A stretch of DNA of 64,000 nucleotides from DAIPXZ01 sp036782995 (GCA_036782995.1 DAIPXZ010000002.1:124001-188000); one strand, 5' to 3'. Counted from the stretch's first letter, positions 1 through 9,433 are shown. Notes: generated by a model not told the origin, from the sequence alone. A program made the numbers and translations.

Positions 1-950
1 CGCTTTACGATTGGGTTATTGCAAATATTTCCGTTCCCGACAAGCCTCGTCAAATCGAGTTTGCCCGTCTCGGCATCACGCATACCGTACTTTCGAAAAG
101 AAAGCTTCGCGCGATGATTGAGTCCGGTATTGTCGATGGATGGGATGATCCGAGAATGCCTACACTTTGCGGTCTTCGTCGTCGCGGATATACACCGACG
201 GCCATCCATAATTTTCACGAGAGAAATGGCGTTTCCAAGGTCAACAGCGTCGTGGATTATGCTTTCCTGGAGCATTGTCTTCGTGAGGATTTGAATGTCA
301 GTGCCGCTCGTGTCATGGGTGTCGTTCATCCTTTGAAGCTCATCATCGAGAACTACCCCGAGGATGCGACTGAATCCTTCACGGTTGAGAATAACCCAGA
401 ACGTCCGGAAGACGGCACTCGTGAGGTTTCATTCTCTCGTGAAGTCTGGATTGAAGAAGATGATTTCATGGAGGAGCCGGCTCGCAAGTATTTCCGTCTC
501 TTCCCTGGCAATGAAGTTCGTTTGAAGTCCGCTTATGTAGTTCGCTGCACACGTTGCGAAAAAGACGAGAACGGCAAAGTCATCGCAGTTTATGCAACAT
601 ACGATACGGAAAGTCGCGGAGGAAATACTGCTGACGGTCGTAAGGTAAAGGCTACCATTCATTGGGTCGATACAAAAACCGCATTAGATGCGACAGTACG
701 CCTTTATGATCGTCTCTTTACGACGGAAGCACCCGACCTCGCCGATTGCAATTATCTTGATTTCATTAATCCGGATTCACTGACGGTCGTCGAAGGTGCA
801 AAGATTGAGGCTTCACTAAAGGACGCAAAGCCTGCAGATCGCTTCCAATTCATGCGTCTTGGCTATTTCTGCATGGACAGTAAGGATTCCGGTAATGGAA
901 AATATGTCTTTAACCGAAGCGTATCTTTGAAAGACAGCTACGCAAAATAA
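1..950 (+). CDS. glnS: Glutaminyl-tRNA synthetase, C-terminal part (5' end outside window)
   Basis: This is a class I aminoacyl-tRNA synthetase that charges tRNA-Gln with glutamine in the cytoplasm. The frame is open from the first bases of the window, so the ATG at 114 is internal. Just before it lies TVLSKRKLR, the KMSKS-type catalytic loop in the form usual for GlnRS. WDDPRMPTLCGLRRRGYTP follows, another GlnRS hallmark. The remainder is the two-lobed anticodon-binding beta-barrel region, ending in a normal C-terminus with conserved phrases such as RLFPGNEVRLK. The Rossmann fold with its HIGH motif lies upstream of the window. A bidirectional-looking terminator follows at about 971-1009. 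Confidence 0.95.
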   Translation, partial: LYDWVIANISVPDKPRQIEFARLGITHTVLSKRKLRAMIESGIVDGWDDPRMPTLCGLRRRGYTPTAIHNFHERNGVSKVNSVVDYAFLEHCLREDLNVSAARVMGVVHPLKLIIENYPEDATESFTVENNPERPEDGTREVSFSREVWIEEDDFMEEPARKYFRLFPGNEVRLKSAYVVRCTRCEKDENGKVIAVYATYDTESRGGNTADGRKVKATIHWVDTKTALDATVRLYDRLFTTEAPDLADCNYLDFINPDSLTVVEGAKIEASLKDAKPADRFQFMRLGYFCMDSKDSGNGKYVFNRSVSLKDSYAK

Positions 951-970
951 TACCGTTCAAATTACAATAC

Positions 971-1009
971 AAAAGCGGCATTTCCGTCATAGGATTTGCC
1001 GCTCTTTTA
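971..1009. terminator. Bidirectional intrinsic terminator between convergent genes
   Basis: AGCGGCA (974-980) pairs with TGCCGCT (997-1003) around a 16-base loop. It is flanked by A-rich sequence on the left and CTTTT on the right, so it can end transcription of glnS from the left and of the 1050-2069 gene from the right. Confidence 0.7.
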
Positions 1010-1049
1010 ATGTCTTGATTTCGTTCTCGCAATTAAACTGTTCTCAGAA

Positions 1050-2069
1050 TTAACTGTTGAGAACCCAATACAGATCCGCAATAGGTTGAGATGCGATTAG
1101 ATAGGTCGTGACTTCCTCTCCATCCACGGTGGAAACTGTTTTTGTTATCGGAAGCATATAATAATCACCGGTTTCTAAGTCATAAAGCACCAGCTTCGTC
1201 TCCATATCGGTCGAATGCCAGCGAAGTGATGAAAAGCCCGGTATCGCGATGCTTTCACCCTGCTCGTTCAAGCATGGTATCTCTGTTGATGATGTCGTGA
1301 TGGTCATTTCCATAATCGTATTAGTAAAATAATCACTATTTGCGATTAAAATGCTATCTTCCGCAACTTCATAATTCCGATACAAAAGATGTACTTGGTA
1401 AAACTGATCGTAACACTGCATTTGAATGTGTGTTTGATCGAGTCTTCCTGAAATCGCACCATATTCCATTTGCTCGATAATGTCACCTTGCGTATAGCGA
1501 AGGAAAACGGTTTGTAGTTCTCCGTACGCAGACGAAGAAAGCTCCACGGCGATTTCCAGATATACATCAGTCGGGTTCAGGTCAATAGAATACGCCCGAA
1601 TATCCCCTCTCAGCATCGAGTTACCCGAAGCATCACGTGTAAAACGTGCTCTTGAAGCTTCGATGATATGGGATGTAATCGCTCGATTATCCTCGACGTT
1701 GATTTGCAAAACATCATTAACAAATGAAATCGTAACCTGTTCATCTGCTCCATCTCCGTCGATGTCGATGCTCAGATTCGCATCATATGCGGTCAAGCCG
1801 TCATTATCTTCCGTGTACGTCTTCTCCGCACTAATCTCGGTTAAGGGAATCACGTTCTCCTGCACAGACAAATCATGCCAATACTCGTCGTTTGGAGTGT
1901 TTTGACTACTTTCCGTTGCAATAGAAAGCGGGGCCGTAGTGGTTACCTCTGTAGCAGAAGCATCAGCATCGCGTAATGCAAACGGGTCAAATACGATGAT
2001 AAAGCTTACTAGCAATAAAATAAGAACTACCGTAATAATCCACAAGAAGACAGTTGCCTTTTTACTCAT
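1050..2069 (-). CDS. Hypothetical membrane-anchored extracytoplasmic protein
   Basis: I do not recognise a named family. The 339-residue product has a short basic N-terminus and one hydrophobic segment (about residues 7-28), so it is probably a signal-anchored protein with an outside domain. A Thr/Ser/Glu-rich linker (about 38-62) follows. Around residues 97-115 is IDIDGDGADEQVTISF, an Asp/Gly-rich motif like the calcium-binding loops of FG-GAP/VCBS repeat proteins; that comparison is my inference. The rest looks beta-rich. The start has an AGGAG-type ribosome site and lies 22 bases after the serS stop codon, so it is likely co-transcribed with serS. A role in translation is not implied. Confidence 0.75.
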   Translation of the reverse strand: MSKKATVFLWIITVVLILLLVSFIIVFDPFALRDADASATEVTTTAPLSIATESSQNTPNDEYWHDLSVQENVIPLTEISAEKTYTEDNDGLTAYDANLSIDIDGDGADEQVTISFVNDVLQINVEDNRAITSHIIEASRARFTRDASGNSMLRGDIRAYSIDLNPTDVYLEIAVELSSSAYGELQTVFLRYTQGDIIEQMEYGAISGRLDQTHIQMQCYDQFYQVHLLYRNYEVAEDSILIANSDYFTNTIMEMTITTSSTEIPCLNEQGESIAIPGFSSLRWHSTDMETKLVLYDLETGDYYMLPITKTVSTVDGEEVTTYLIASQPIADLYWVLNS

Positions 2070-2091
2070 GATGTATACTCCTGACTCGGGA

Positions 2092-3381
2092 TTACTTCTT
2101 TACTTCGATCTTGGATTTTCCACCCATATACATACGAAGTGCTTCAGGTATATTAACCGAACCATCGGCATTGAGATTGTTTTCCAAGAAAGCAATTAAC
2201 ATGCGCGGCGGCGCAACAACGGTGTTGTTTAGCGTGTGTGCCAGATAATTGTTCTTCTCTTTACCGCGAACACGAATACCCAAACGGCGAGCCTGTGCGT
2301 CACCTAAGTTCGAACAGCTACCCACCTCAAAATACTTCTGCTGACGTGGGCTCCATGCCTCAACATCAATACTCTTCACCTTCAAGTCGGCAAGATCTCC
2401 CGAGCAGCATTCCAACGTGCGTACCGGGATATCCATACTACGGAATAAATCAACCGTGTTCGTATAGAGCTTCACAAACCAGTCTTTGCTCTCTTCCGGT
2501 TTACAAACAACAATCATTTCTTGTTTCTCAAATTGATGGATGCGATACACACCACGTTCCTCGATTCCATGTGCTCCGACTTCTTTTCGGAAACATGGCG
2601 AGTAACTGGTAAGGGTTCTCGGAAGTGTATCTTCATCGAGAATTTCATCGATAAATTTACCAATCATGGAATGTTCACTTGTACCAATTAGATAGAGGTC
2701 TTCACCTTCAATCTTATACATCATGTTTTCCATCTCAGAAAAGCTCATAACGCCCGTTACCACGTTACTGCGAATCATGAAAGGAGGAATACAATACGTA
2801 AATCCACGATCAATCATGAAATCACGAGCATATGAAATAATGGCAGAATGCAGGCGTGCGATATCACCCATCAAATAGTAGAAACCATTACCGCTGGTTT
2901 TACGGGCACTATCTAAATCAATGCCGTCAAAACGCTCCATAATATCAACGTGGTATGGAATCTCAAAATCAGGAACGACCGGCTCACCGAAACGCTCGAC
3001 CTCGACATTCTCACTGTCATCTTTACCGACCGGAACAGATTCATCGATGATATTCGGAATAATGAGCATAATCTTACGAATTTTCTCTTCGAGCTCTTGC
3101 TCGCGAATATCGAGTGCTGCCATTTCGTCGGCCATCTGAGATACTTGTTTCTTCGCATCTTCTGCAGCGGCCTTATCACCTTTACCCATGAACATACCGA
3201 TTTGCTTGCTGATGCTGTTTCTTTGACTGCGTAAATATTCAACGCGCGTTTTTACTTCACGGAATTCTTTATCATATGCGAGAACCTCATCCACCATAGG
3301 AATCTTCTCGTCCTGGAACTTCTTCTTAATATTTTCTTTTACCGCATCTGGATTGGTGCGTAGAAACTTGATATCTAACAT
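2092..3381 (-). CDS. serS: Seryl-tRNA synthetase
   Basis: Class II synthetase charging tRNA-Ser (and tRNA-Sec where present) with serine. The N-terminus MLDIKFLRTNPD and the following coiled-coil arm (about residues 30-105) are typical and bind the long variable arm of tRNA-Ser. Motif 2 is visible as FRKEVGAHGIEERGVYRIHQ (about 264-283). Motif 3 is unusual: LNNTVVAPPRMLIAFLEN (about 384-401), where the common bacterial form has LNGSGLAVGRTLVA, so the Gly before the invariant Arg is replaced by Pro. The Arg is kept and the length of 429 is normal, so I expect an active enzyme of a divergent subtype. The hypothetical gene follows after 22 bases. Confidence 0.95.
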   Translation of the reverse strand: MLDIKFLRTNPDAVKENIKKKFQDEKIPMVDEVLAYDKEFREVKTRVEYLRSQRNSISKQIGMFMGKGDKAAAEDAKKQVSQMADEMAALDIREQELEEKIRKIMLIIPNIIDESVPVGKDDSENVEVERFGEPVVPDFEIPYHVDIMERFDGIDLDSARKTSGNGFYYLMGDIARLHSAIISYARDFMIDRGFTYCIPPFMIRSNVVTGVMSFSEMENMMYKIEGEDLYLIGTSEHSMIGKFIDEILDEDTLPRTLTSYSPCFRKEVGAHGIEERGVYRIHQFEKQEMIVVCKPEESKDWFVKLYTNTVDLFRSMDIPVRTLECCSGDLADLKVKSIDVEAWSPRQQKYFEVGSCSNLGDAQARRLGIRVRGKEKNNYLAHTLNNTVVAPPRMLIAFLENNLNADGSVNIPEALRMYMGGKSKIEVKK

Positions 3382-3495
3382 GCTTTCTTGCCTCCATAAG
3401 ATGAATTCGCACTTGATTTTACCACATATTCAGCAGATCTGTTCTCCATGAGAGAAACAACATCAATAAATATCCGTTCTGGCGCAAAACAATGG

Positions 3496-4872
3496 TTACG
3501 TATTTACGCGTAATGGGTTATCCGGCTTCTCGAACATAGTAACTTCGGCTTTGATTCGAACCGCTGGGTCATCAACTTGCGTCCGGAATTTTTCGACAAT
3601 TCGATTGGCGACAACTTCTCCGCCTTCTTGGAAAAATGCACTTGGCAACATCACAACATATTGTGAGCTACTGTACTTCGTGAAAACGTCACCCTTACGC
3701 AAAGAGCCTTGGATAATTGTATAAAGAGTATCCATACAGGAATCGATAGTTTCAGGTGGTAACAGATTACGACTCTCATCGTGAATCGTTACAAGAAGTA
3801 CGCAAAATGATGTATCCGTACGAGATACAGCACGTTCCACGAAACGGAATATCGCAAGAAATGGTTCATACTCCTGCCAATATGCGCCGCGAACAGTACC
3901 CGGCTCCTGAATCTGTTGCATCAAAATACGGATATCCGTATCAATTCCGATCGGGCGAGCACTAATTTTTGCCTTGCTCGGAAGGTTATCTTCGTAGAAA
4001 CGATAACCGTTCTTGCCGTCCTTCTTCACGATATATAATGCACGGTCAGCATGATCATAAAGGGTTTGGAGAGACGTGCCATGCTCTGGCGCGAGCGCCA
4101 CACCAACGGAAATCGATGCAATTCCCTTCGTTGTCTCCGCAAAATCCGTGTTTACCATGAATTGAAGATTCTCAATCTGCTTACATATCTCCTCTTTGCA
4201 CGGAGGATTCTCCACAAAAACAACAAATTCATCGCCGCCAATACGCGCTACCGTGTCATTTGGAAAAGCATCACATAACATATGTGCCAATCGGGTCAAC
4301 ACTGTATCACCCATGATGTGACCGAGCTTATCGTTAACACTTTTGAAGTGGTCAACGTCAATCATCATATAGGCCGCTTCGGAACCACTTGCCAATGTAA
4401 TTTCAATCTTTTTCGAGAGATATGAACGATTCCACAAACCTGTCATCGCATCTTTGGAAGCGATATTTTCAAAGCGTTTTGCTTTGTTTTCTGCTTGACG
4501 ACGGAACTCTTCCAATTCGAGAGTGCGGGCGATACGGCCGCGCATTACTTGCGGAACAAATGGTTTTCCAATGAAATCAGTTGCTCCATGCTCGAGGCAG
4601 GCAACTTCAGTCTCAGGGTCGGTTTTCGCCGTAAGGAAGATTACCGGAATATCCGCTGTTTCCGGTCTCGCTTTAATCTTCAGCAATGTTTCCAGACCAT
4701 CCATATCCGGCATGTTGATATCTAGCAAAATTAAGTCGGCCGTCTTCTTCTCTAGATATTTCAGTGCTTGGGCACCAGAGATTACCAACGTCACCTGATA
4801 ATACGAATCAAGTGCTTGCTTCGCGAGTGTTAAATTGGCTTTGCTGTCATCGACCACCAAAATACTCTTCAT
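3496..4872 (-). CDS. Response regulator with GGDEF domain and second degenerate GGDEF-like domain
   Basis: Residues 1-120 form a receiver domain with the acidic pocket VVDD (7-10), the phospho-acceptor Asp51 in LLDINMPDMDG and the Lys in GKPF (103). Residues about 138-300 are a GGDEF domain with intact RIGGDEF (210-216) and the upstream substrate-loop residues NDKLGH, so it should make cyclic di-GMP from GTP. I see no RxxD inhibitory site five residues before GGDEF (FPND stands there), so product inhibition is probably missing. Residues about 315-450 resemble a second GGDEF fold in which the signature is replaced by YSSSQY, presumably non-catalytic. The gene starts 15 bases after the hybrid kinase stop codon, making it the likely output partner of that phosphorelay. 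Confidence 0.9.
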   Translation of the reverse strand: MKSILVVDDSKANLTLAKQALDSYYQVTLVISGAQALKYLEKKTADLILLDINMPDMDGLETLLKIKARPETADIPVIFLTAKTDPETEVACLEHGATDFIGKPFVPQVMRGRIARTLELEEFRRQAENKAKRFENIASKDAMTGLWNRSYLSKKIEITLASGSEAAYMMIDVDHFKSVNDKLGHIMGDTVLTRLAHMLCDAFPNDTVARIGGDEFVVFVENPPCKEEICKQIENLQFMVNTDFAETTKGIASISVGVALAPEHGTSLQTLYDHADRALYIVKKDGKNGYRFYEDNLPSKAKISARPIGIDTDIRILMQQIQEPGTVRGAYWQEYEPFLAIFRFVERAVSRTDTSFCVLLVTIHDESRNLLPPETIDSCMDTLYTIIQGSLRKGDVFTKYSSSQYVVMLPSAFFQEGGEVVANRIVEKFRTQVDDPAVRIKAEVTMFEKPDNPLRVNT

Positions 4873-4887
4873 AGCGTTTCCTCCCGC

Positions 4888-7617
4888 TTATTTCTTGGCC
4901 AGCATTTTATCAACGAGTTCCATTGCATCGTCATATTGGAAATCATTGACGAGATTCAGTAACTTCTTCGTATTCATCTTACGATGCTCCGCTATATCAT
5001 ACTCAGTGAGCTCTTGGATTTCTCTTATAGCGTTATCCGGCTCGAAATCGTCAATATTTGCTTTGATTAGCTTCAACTTCTTCGCCCATTCTTCATCAGA
5101 AATCTTGCCCTTCGTTGCCTTTTCTGTCGCATCAGAATCTGCCGCAGCATCAACAATCCCTCGAGACGAAAGCTCACGATGTATTTCATTCAATAAGGAC
5201 TCATAGCTCGAAATAACATCCTCATAACCACTATCTATGAAATCAAAATTGTTATCATAGCCGGCAAATTCATGTGATTTTGCCAATTCGGAAAGCGACC
5301 CTGCACCAATACTGGCCGCGACACTCTTCAATGCATGCACCTCGATTGTATAATTCTTGTAATCCTTTGCTATGGCTAGCTCACGAATCAATTTGCACTT
5401 TTCAGTACCATCTTCATAGACGACACGGAGCAATTCGAGATAATTCTTAAGATCATTGCCGCAGTTCAACAGGCCGCGGTCGACTTCTACACCGTGAAGC
5501 ATAATGTCCGGTTTCGGAGTCGGTTCCGAAGAAACAACAATCTGTTTGCGAATAATCATCTCGGAAGGCAGGTTACTCTTCAGGGACTTCTCCAGCTTTG
5601 CAAGTTCAATCGGCTTGGAGACATAATCTTGGAAGCCTTCTTGGAAGAACATCTCTCGAACGCCGCTAACAGCATTCGCCGTGAGCGCAACAACCGGAAC
5701 CTTTTGGAAGTAATCGCCCGACATTTTTCGAATCAAACGCAATGTATCAATACCATCTAATTCCGGCATCATATGATCCATGAAAATCACGTTATAGCGT
5801 TCACCCTTTTCAAGAAGCTCCAAACAGTCCTTACCGCTAGTAGATGTAAAGACGCGCATTTGATACGGTTCGAGAAGACCCTTAACAACCTTCAGGTTAA
5901 CCGCATTATCATCAACCACCAAGATTTTCGCATCTGGCGCAATAAAGCTCTCGTGGAACTCATCATCATCGAGTGGTGTCGTCGGTGCATCACTTAAGAT
6001 TGACGCAAATACAGCCGAATAAACCGGGCGTTTGACAATTAACACATCTGTAAAGCCAGTCGCTAATTGGTTCTTATTAATCATAACAACAATCTTCGCA
6101 TCACCATTCTCACGTGCAAAAGATCGAATCCGCAATTCACACTCGTCAAACTGTCTTCTCGACACAAAGATATAGGAGTATTGCGTCGTCACCATGTCGT
6201 CCAGCTCAGAAACCGCTTTGCAAATACGAGCAGAAACACCCAAGCGATTCAAATCATTGCGTGCTGATTCCTGATAAAGAGTCGAATCGTCGATATATAG
6301 AACACGTTCCTTCTTTGCATCCTCAATCGCGGCAAGCGGAGACTCCTTCACCACGTTTTGCGGTAATTCAAAAGAGAATGTGCTGCCGACACCGTACTCA
6401 CTGTCGACACGAATTGCACCACCCATGAGCTCGAGCAAACGCTTGCAAATGGAGAGTCCGAGACCCGTACCTTCAATGGAACGATTTTGACGTGTGTCAA
6501 AGCGTTGGAAGCTACTGAAAAGTCGTTCTTTATCTGCATCACGAATACCACTACCGGTATCAGACACAGCAAAGTGCAAAACCACACGATCCGCGGCCGC
6601 CATCTTATATGTAACCGATAAAGTGATATGACCCTCCGATGTAAACTTCGCCGCGTTATTCAAGAGATTCAGAAGAATCTGACGCAAACGAATCTCGTCG
6701 CCGACCAGTTCAGCCGGAATCATAGGATCAACATCCACGACCAAATCGAGGTTTTTATCGATAAGCTTCACAGAAATAATGTTGATGATATCGTTCACAA
6801 CCGATGTCAATTGATAACGGACATTGATGATTTCCATCTTACCGGATTCAATCTTTGAAAAGTCCAGAATATCATTGATAATCGAGAGCAAAGCATTACC
6901 AGCACTCTTGATGTTACGTGCATTTTCACGAACACCCGGGTTAATATCATCACGAAGAATCATCTCTGTCATACCGACAATCGCATTCATCGGAGTGCGA
7001 ATCTCATGTGACATATTTGCCAAGAAGTCTGCCTTTGTTTTCGAAGCAGCAACAGCTTCCTGTTTCTTTATTTCAACAATCTGAAGAAGGTCAACAGAGC
7101 TTTGCGACTTATCAATAAGACTTTGCTGGGAGCGGTTTATGAAAGATACCAAAGCAAGAAGGAAAATCTGTGCGATGATGAGAAGTGCGATACGTACACC
7201 CAGCTGTTGCGACGCGTTCAGAGCCGTAACCATGAGTTCATAATTGAAGATGATATTAATCACGTAATACACAACAGTATAGAAAAGCATATACATATTG
7301 AGATTAAAGCAGAAATAGAGTGAGCAAACGCAAGCGCAGGTAATGAATGCATCTTGTAAAATGGCCGCTGAATTATATATCGTACCATAGACTGTGGTTA
7401 GCAGCAGAAAAAGCGTCGCCATCATATACATGTGGAATTTATGCTTGCCCGGCGTAACTTGTGAAAGAAGAATCGCGATAATCGGCGATATGATGCAATA
7501 CACATTAAAATAGAGAGGATAATTGGCCAAGCTCAACGAAAGAAGTAAAAAGATCATGCAAGTGATAATGTAAATGGTCATGACGATATTCTGAACGGTT
7601 CTTTTCTCCAACAGCAT
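4888..7617 (-). CDS. Membrane hybrid histidine kinase with HPt domain
   Basis: Residues about 10-160 carry roughly six hydrophobic segments with almost no extracytoplasmic loops, so sensing is probably within the membrane. A short coiled coil leads into the HisKA domain, with phospho-acceptor His204 in MSHEIRTPMNAIVG. The HATPase domain shows the N box (LLNLLNNAAKF), G1 (SDTGSGI) and G2 (GTGLGLSI). Residues about 437-543 look like a receiver that has lost its acidic residues. A second receiver (about 563-680) is intact: VVDD, Asp614 in FMDHMMPELDG and Lys in SKPIE. A C-terminal HPt domain has His761 in HALKS. The lipid-kinase-like gene ends three bases upstream and the receiver-GGDEF gene begins 15 bases downstream. 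I infer the relay His204-Asp614-His761-Asp51 of the neighbour. Confidence 0.92.
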   Translation of the reverse strand: MLLEKRTVQNIVMTIYIITCMIFLLLSLSLANYPLYFNVYCIISPIIAILLSQVTPGKHKFHMYMMATLFLLLTTVYGTIYNSAAILQDAFITCACVCSLYFCFNLNMYMLFYTVVYYVINIIFNYELMVTALNASQQLGVRIALLIIAQIFLLALVSFINRSQQSLIDKSQSSVDLLQIVEIKKQEAVAASKTKADFLANMSHEIRTPMNAIVGMTEMILRDDINPGVRENARNIKSAGNALLSIINDILDFSKIESGKMEIINVRYQLTSVVNDIINIISVKLIDKNLDLVVDVDPMIPAELVGDEIRLRQILLNLLNNAAKFTSEGHITLSVTYKMAAADRVVLHFAVSDTGSGIRDADKERLFSSFQRFDTRQNRSIEGTGLGLSICKRLLELMGGAIRVDSEYGVGSTFSFELPQNVVKESPLAAIEDAKKERVLYIDDSTLYQESARNDLNRLGVSARICKAVSELDDMVTTQYSYIFVSRRQFDECELRIRSFARENGDAKIVVMINKNQLATGFTDVLIVKRPVYSAVFASILSDAPTTPLDDDEFHESFIAPDAKILVVDDNAVNLKVVKGLLEPYQMRVFTSTSGKDCLELLEKGERYNVIFMDHMMPELDGIDTLRLIRKMSGDYFQKVPVVALTANAVSGVREMFFQEGFQDYVSKPIELAKLEKSLKSNLPSEMIIRKQIVVSSEPTPKPDIMLHGVEVDRGLLNCGNDLKNYLELLRVVYEDGTEKCKLIRELAIAKDYKNYTIEVHALKSVAASIGAGSLSELAKSHEFAGYDNNFDFIDSGYEDVISSYESLLNEIHRELSSRGIVDAAADSDATEKATKGKISDEEWAKKLKLIKANIDDFEPDNAIREIQELTEYDIAEHRKMNTKKLLNLVNDFQYDDAMELVDKMLAKK

Positions 7618-7620
7618 GAC

Positions 7621-8583
7621 TTATTCCTCCCCTTTGCATTCATCCTTCAGGGATACACCCTGAGGAACAATCAGCTTCAAAGCAGCCGGAAGCAAGCGTA
7701 GCGTGTATGAGTTATCAGAAGATGCCACTTCAAACACTTCACCATCCGAAGTAAAATAATGCTTCTTATCTTTCGATAAGCGAATGGTCATTTCACTGGC
7801 CTTCATCGTATGAATGGATTTACCGATTTTATCGAGCTCACCTCGTGTATATGCACCAATATTGAAAATGATGGAAAACATGGAAGATGCCTCGTAAAAA
7901 ATCGCCTCAAACTTCCCATCCACCGGGCTCGCTGACGGAATCGGCTGGAAATAACCGCCGTAGACATTACCATTTAACGAGGTAACCATCGCATATTTTC
8001 CACTCATATCCTTCCCGTCCACAGTAATCGTATACGGAGAACTGATTGTCGCAAATAAATTACGAATAATCGCAAAGAAATAGGGAACCTTCTGCCCAAC
8101 AATCGATAACGAAGCCATATCATTCACATCGTTCGCGACCTTCGCTTCAAATCCCGAAGCCGTAAAATTGAGCGATTTACCAAAACCAAAATCAACGACA
8201 TCCATCAAAAGCGGAACACCATTAATCAATGCTTCGAGATTTGTAAATGCCGCGACTTCGCCGTTAAACATCTTAAGATAATCATTCGTCATACCACATG
8301 GGAAAAAGGCAACTTCCACCATCGATAAATTCTTTATTCCGGAAACTGCTCGGCACAATGTACCCGAGCCGCCACAAATATAGAGTCGAATCGGTTCGTC
8401 TTCAAAAATGTGACAAAACCGTTCGACCAATTCTGTTTCGTGACCACGATATTCGGTGTTAAAAACAAGAGCCTCCAGATCCTTACGTCCCGCTAAATAG
8501 GTACGTATCTTCTGCGAAACATTCTCTTTTCCAGCATGTGGATTAACAATGAAAATATGCTTCATTCTCTCGGGCTTCCTCAT
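7621..8583 (-). CDS. Diacylglycerol/sphingosine-kinase-like (YegS/DgkB) protein with altered catalytic motif
   Basis: The 320-residue protein has the DAGK_cat fold: the N-terminal strand HIFIVNPHAGK, then ICGGSGTLCRAVSGI and FPCGMTNDYLKMF. In active members the central loop is GGDGT and the second is PxGTxND. Here the Asp is Ser (GGSGT) and the Thr is shifted within GMTND. The C-terminal half shows the usual family phrases such as NGNVYGGYFQPIPSASPVDG and the end strand of the second domain. Family members phosphorylate diacylglycerol or related lipids at the membrane; whether this one does is doubtful because the GGDGT Asp is central to catalysis. It is the first gene of a tight operon with a hybrid kinase and a GGDEF regulator, suggesting a signalling or lipid-sensing role (inference). 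Confidence 0.85.
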   Translation of the reverse strand: MRKPERMKHIFIVNPHAGKENVSQKIRTYLAGRKDLEALVFNTEYRGHETELVERFCHIFEDEPIRLYICGGSGTLCRAVSGIKNLSMVEVAFFPCGMTNDYLKMFNGEVAAFTNLEALINGVPLLMDVVDFGFGKSLNFTASGFEAKVANDVNDMASLSIVGQKVPYFFAIIRNLFATISSPYTITVDGKDMSGKYAMVTSLNGNVYGGYFQPIPSASPVDGKFEAIFYEASSMFSIIFNIGAYTRGELDKIGKSIHTMKASEMTIRLSKDKKHYFTSDGEVFEVASSDNSYTLRLLPAALKLIVPQGVSLKDECKGEE

Positions 8584-8746
8584 TTCGTCTCATTTCACAG
8601 ACTGACCCCATCGAAAATAAGGGAGTCTATTTGTGACTGTGATTATCCTTTAAAGAATAGCATAATTGATTAGAAAATTAAACGTTTATTGCGAATCTTG
8701 CATGCCTTTTTCGAGCGAAAAAAACAGATGGATTTGCATCGAAAAA

Positions 8747-9433
8747 TCAACCCTCAACAGATGGCGTTTCTTCGATATTTGCAGTCTTCTTTTCCTTCTT
8801 ATATCCAATTGGAATCAGAACAGAAATTGCTTTTGTTACAGGGAAAGCGACAACAAAGCCGATGCAAGCTTCCAAAACCGCATTAATACCGCACATTGCC
8901 ACCAAGAAGGCCCAAAGGTTCGTAGCACCAAGTGAATCAGCGACACCTTGTACATAATCGGTGTTATAGAAAAAGGCGCAAAGTGAAAGCATAAAGAATA
9001 ACGTATTCAGTATCGAGCCGGACAGTGCCGCCACGAGAAAATTAATGAAGTTATGCTTGGCAATCCGCGAAAGCGCGAGGAAAATCAAACCAACGCAAAC
9101 GCCCACGAGCACGCGAGCCAAAACGCAGGTGACAAAAGTTCCAAAAGGATTGATGCTTAAAAGCATGGAGCCGAAAGCATCCTGTCCGAAGCATTGAATG
9201 AAGCTTAAAACACCAAATACAAAGCCGAGCCATGCGCCAGCCTTCGGCCCTAACACGATTGCACCAATGGTAATCGGAATCGAAAGCAGAGATGCCGACA
9301 AAGTCGGTCCAAACTTTAAGAAGCCAAGCGGTGTAAAGTTCAGGACTAATAAAACACCGGTAAGCAACGCCAAAAAGGCCAAATTGCGAAGGCTATCTTT
9401 ACGATTTTTCGGTGAATAAGATTCGTTCTTCAT
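8747..9433 (-). CDS. ECF transporter S component (substrate unknown)
   Basis: This 228-residue hydrophobic protein has about six membrane segments. It resembles the substrate-capture (S) subunits of energy-coupling factor vitamin transporters: the region from LKFGPTLSASLLSIP through GAIVLGPKAGAWLGFVFG is typical. I cannot tell the vitamin from sequence. An upstream in-frame start would add 41 residues, but the ATG at 9433 has a good AAGGAG site seven bases away and gives the normal short Lys-rich N-terminus. A promoter lies about 60 bases upstream. No ATPase or T subunit is nearby, so it must use a shared EcfAAT module encoded elsewhere. The C-terminus is charged (KKEKKTANIEE). Confidence 0.85.
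   Translation of the reverse strand: MKNESYSPKNRKDSLRNLAFLALLTGVLLVLNFTPLGFLKFGPTLSASLLSIPITIGAIVLGPKAGAWLGFVFGVLSFIQCFGQDAFGSMLLSINPFGTFVTCVLARVLVGVCVGLIFLALSRIAKHNFINFLVAALSGSILNTLFFMLSLCAFFYNTDYVQGVADSLGATNLWAFLVAMCGINAVLEACIGFVVAFPVTKAISVLIPIGYKKEKKTANIEETPSVEG

Noticed and set aside
8584..8746. Cyclic di-GMP riboswitch upstream of the signalling operon
   Set aside because: I looked because of the GGDEF gene, but the conserved core sequences of class I or II are not present.
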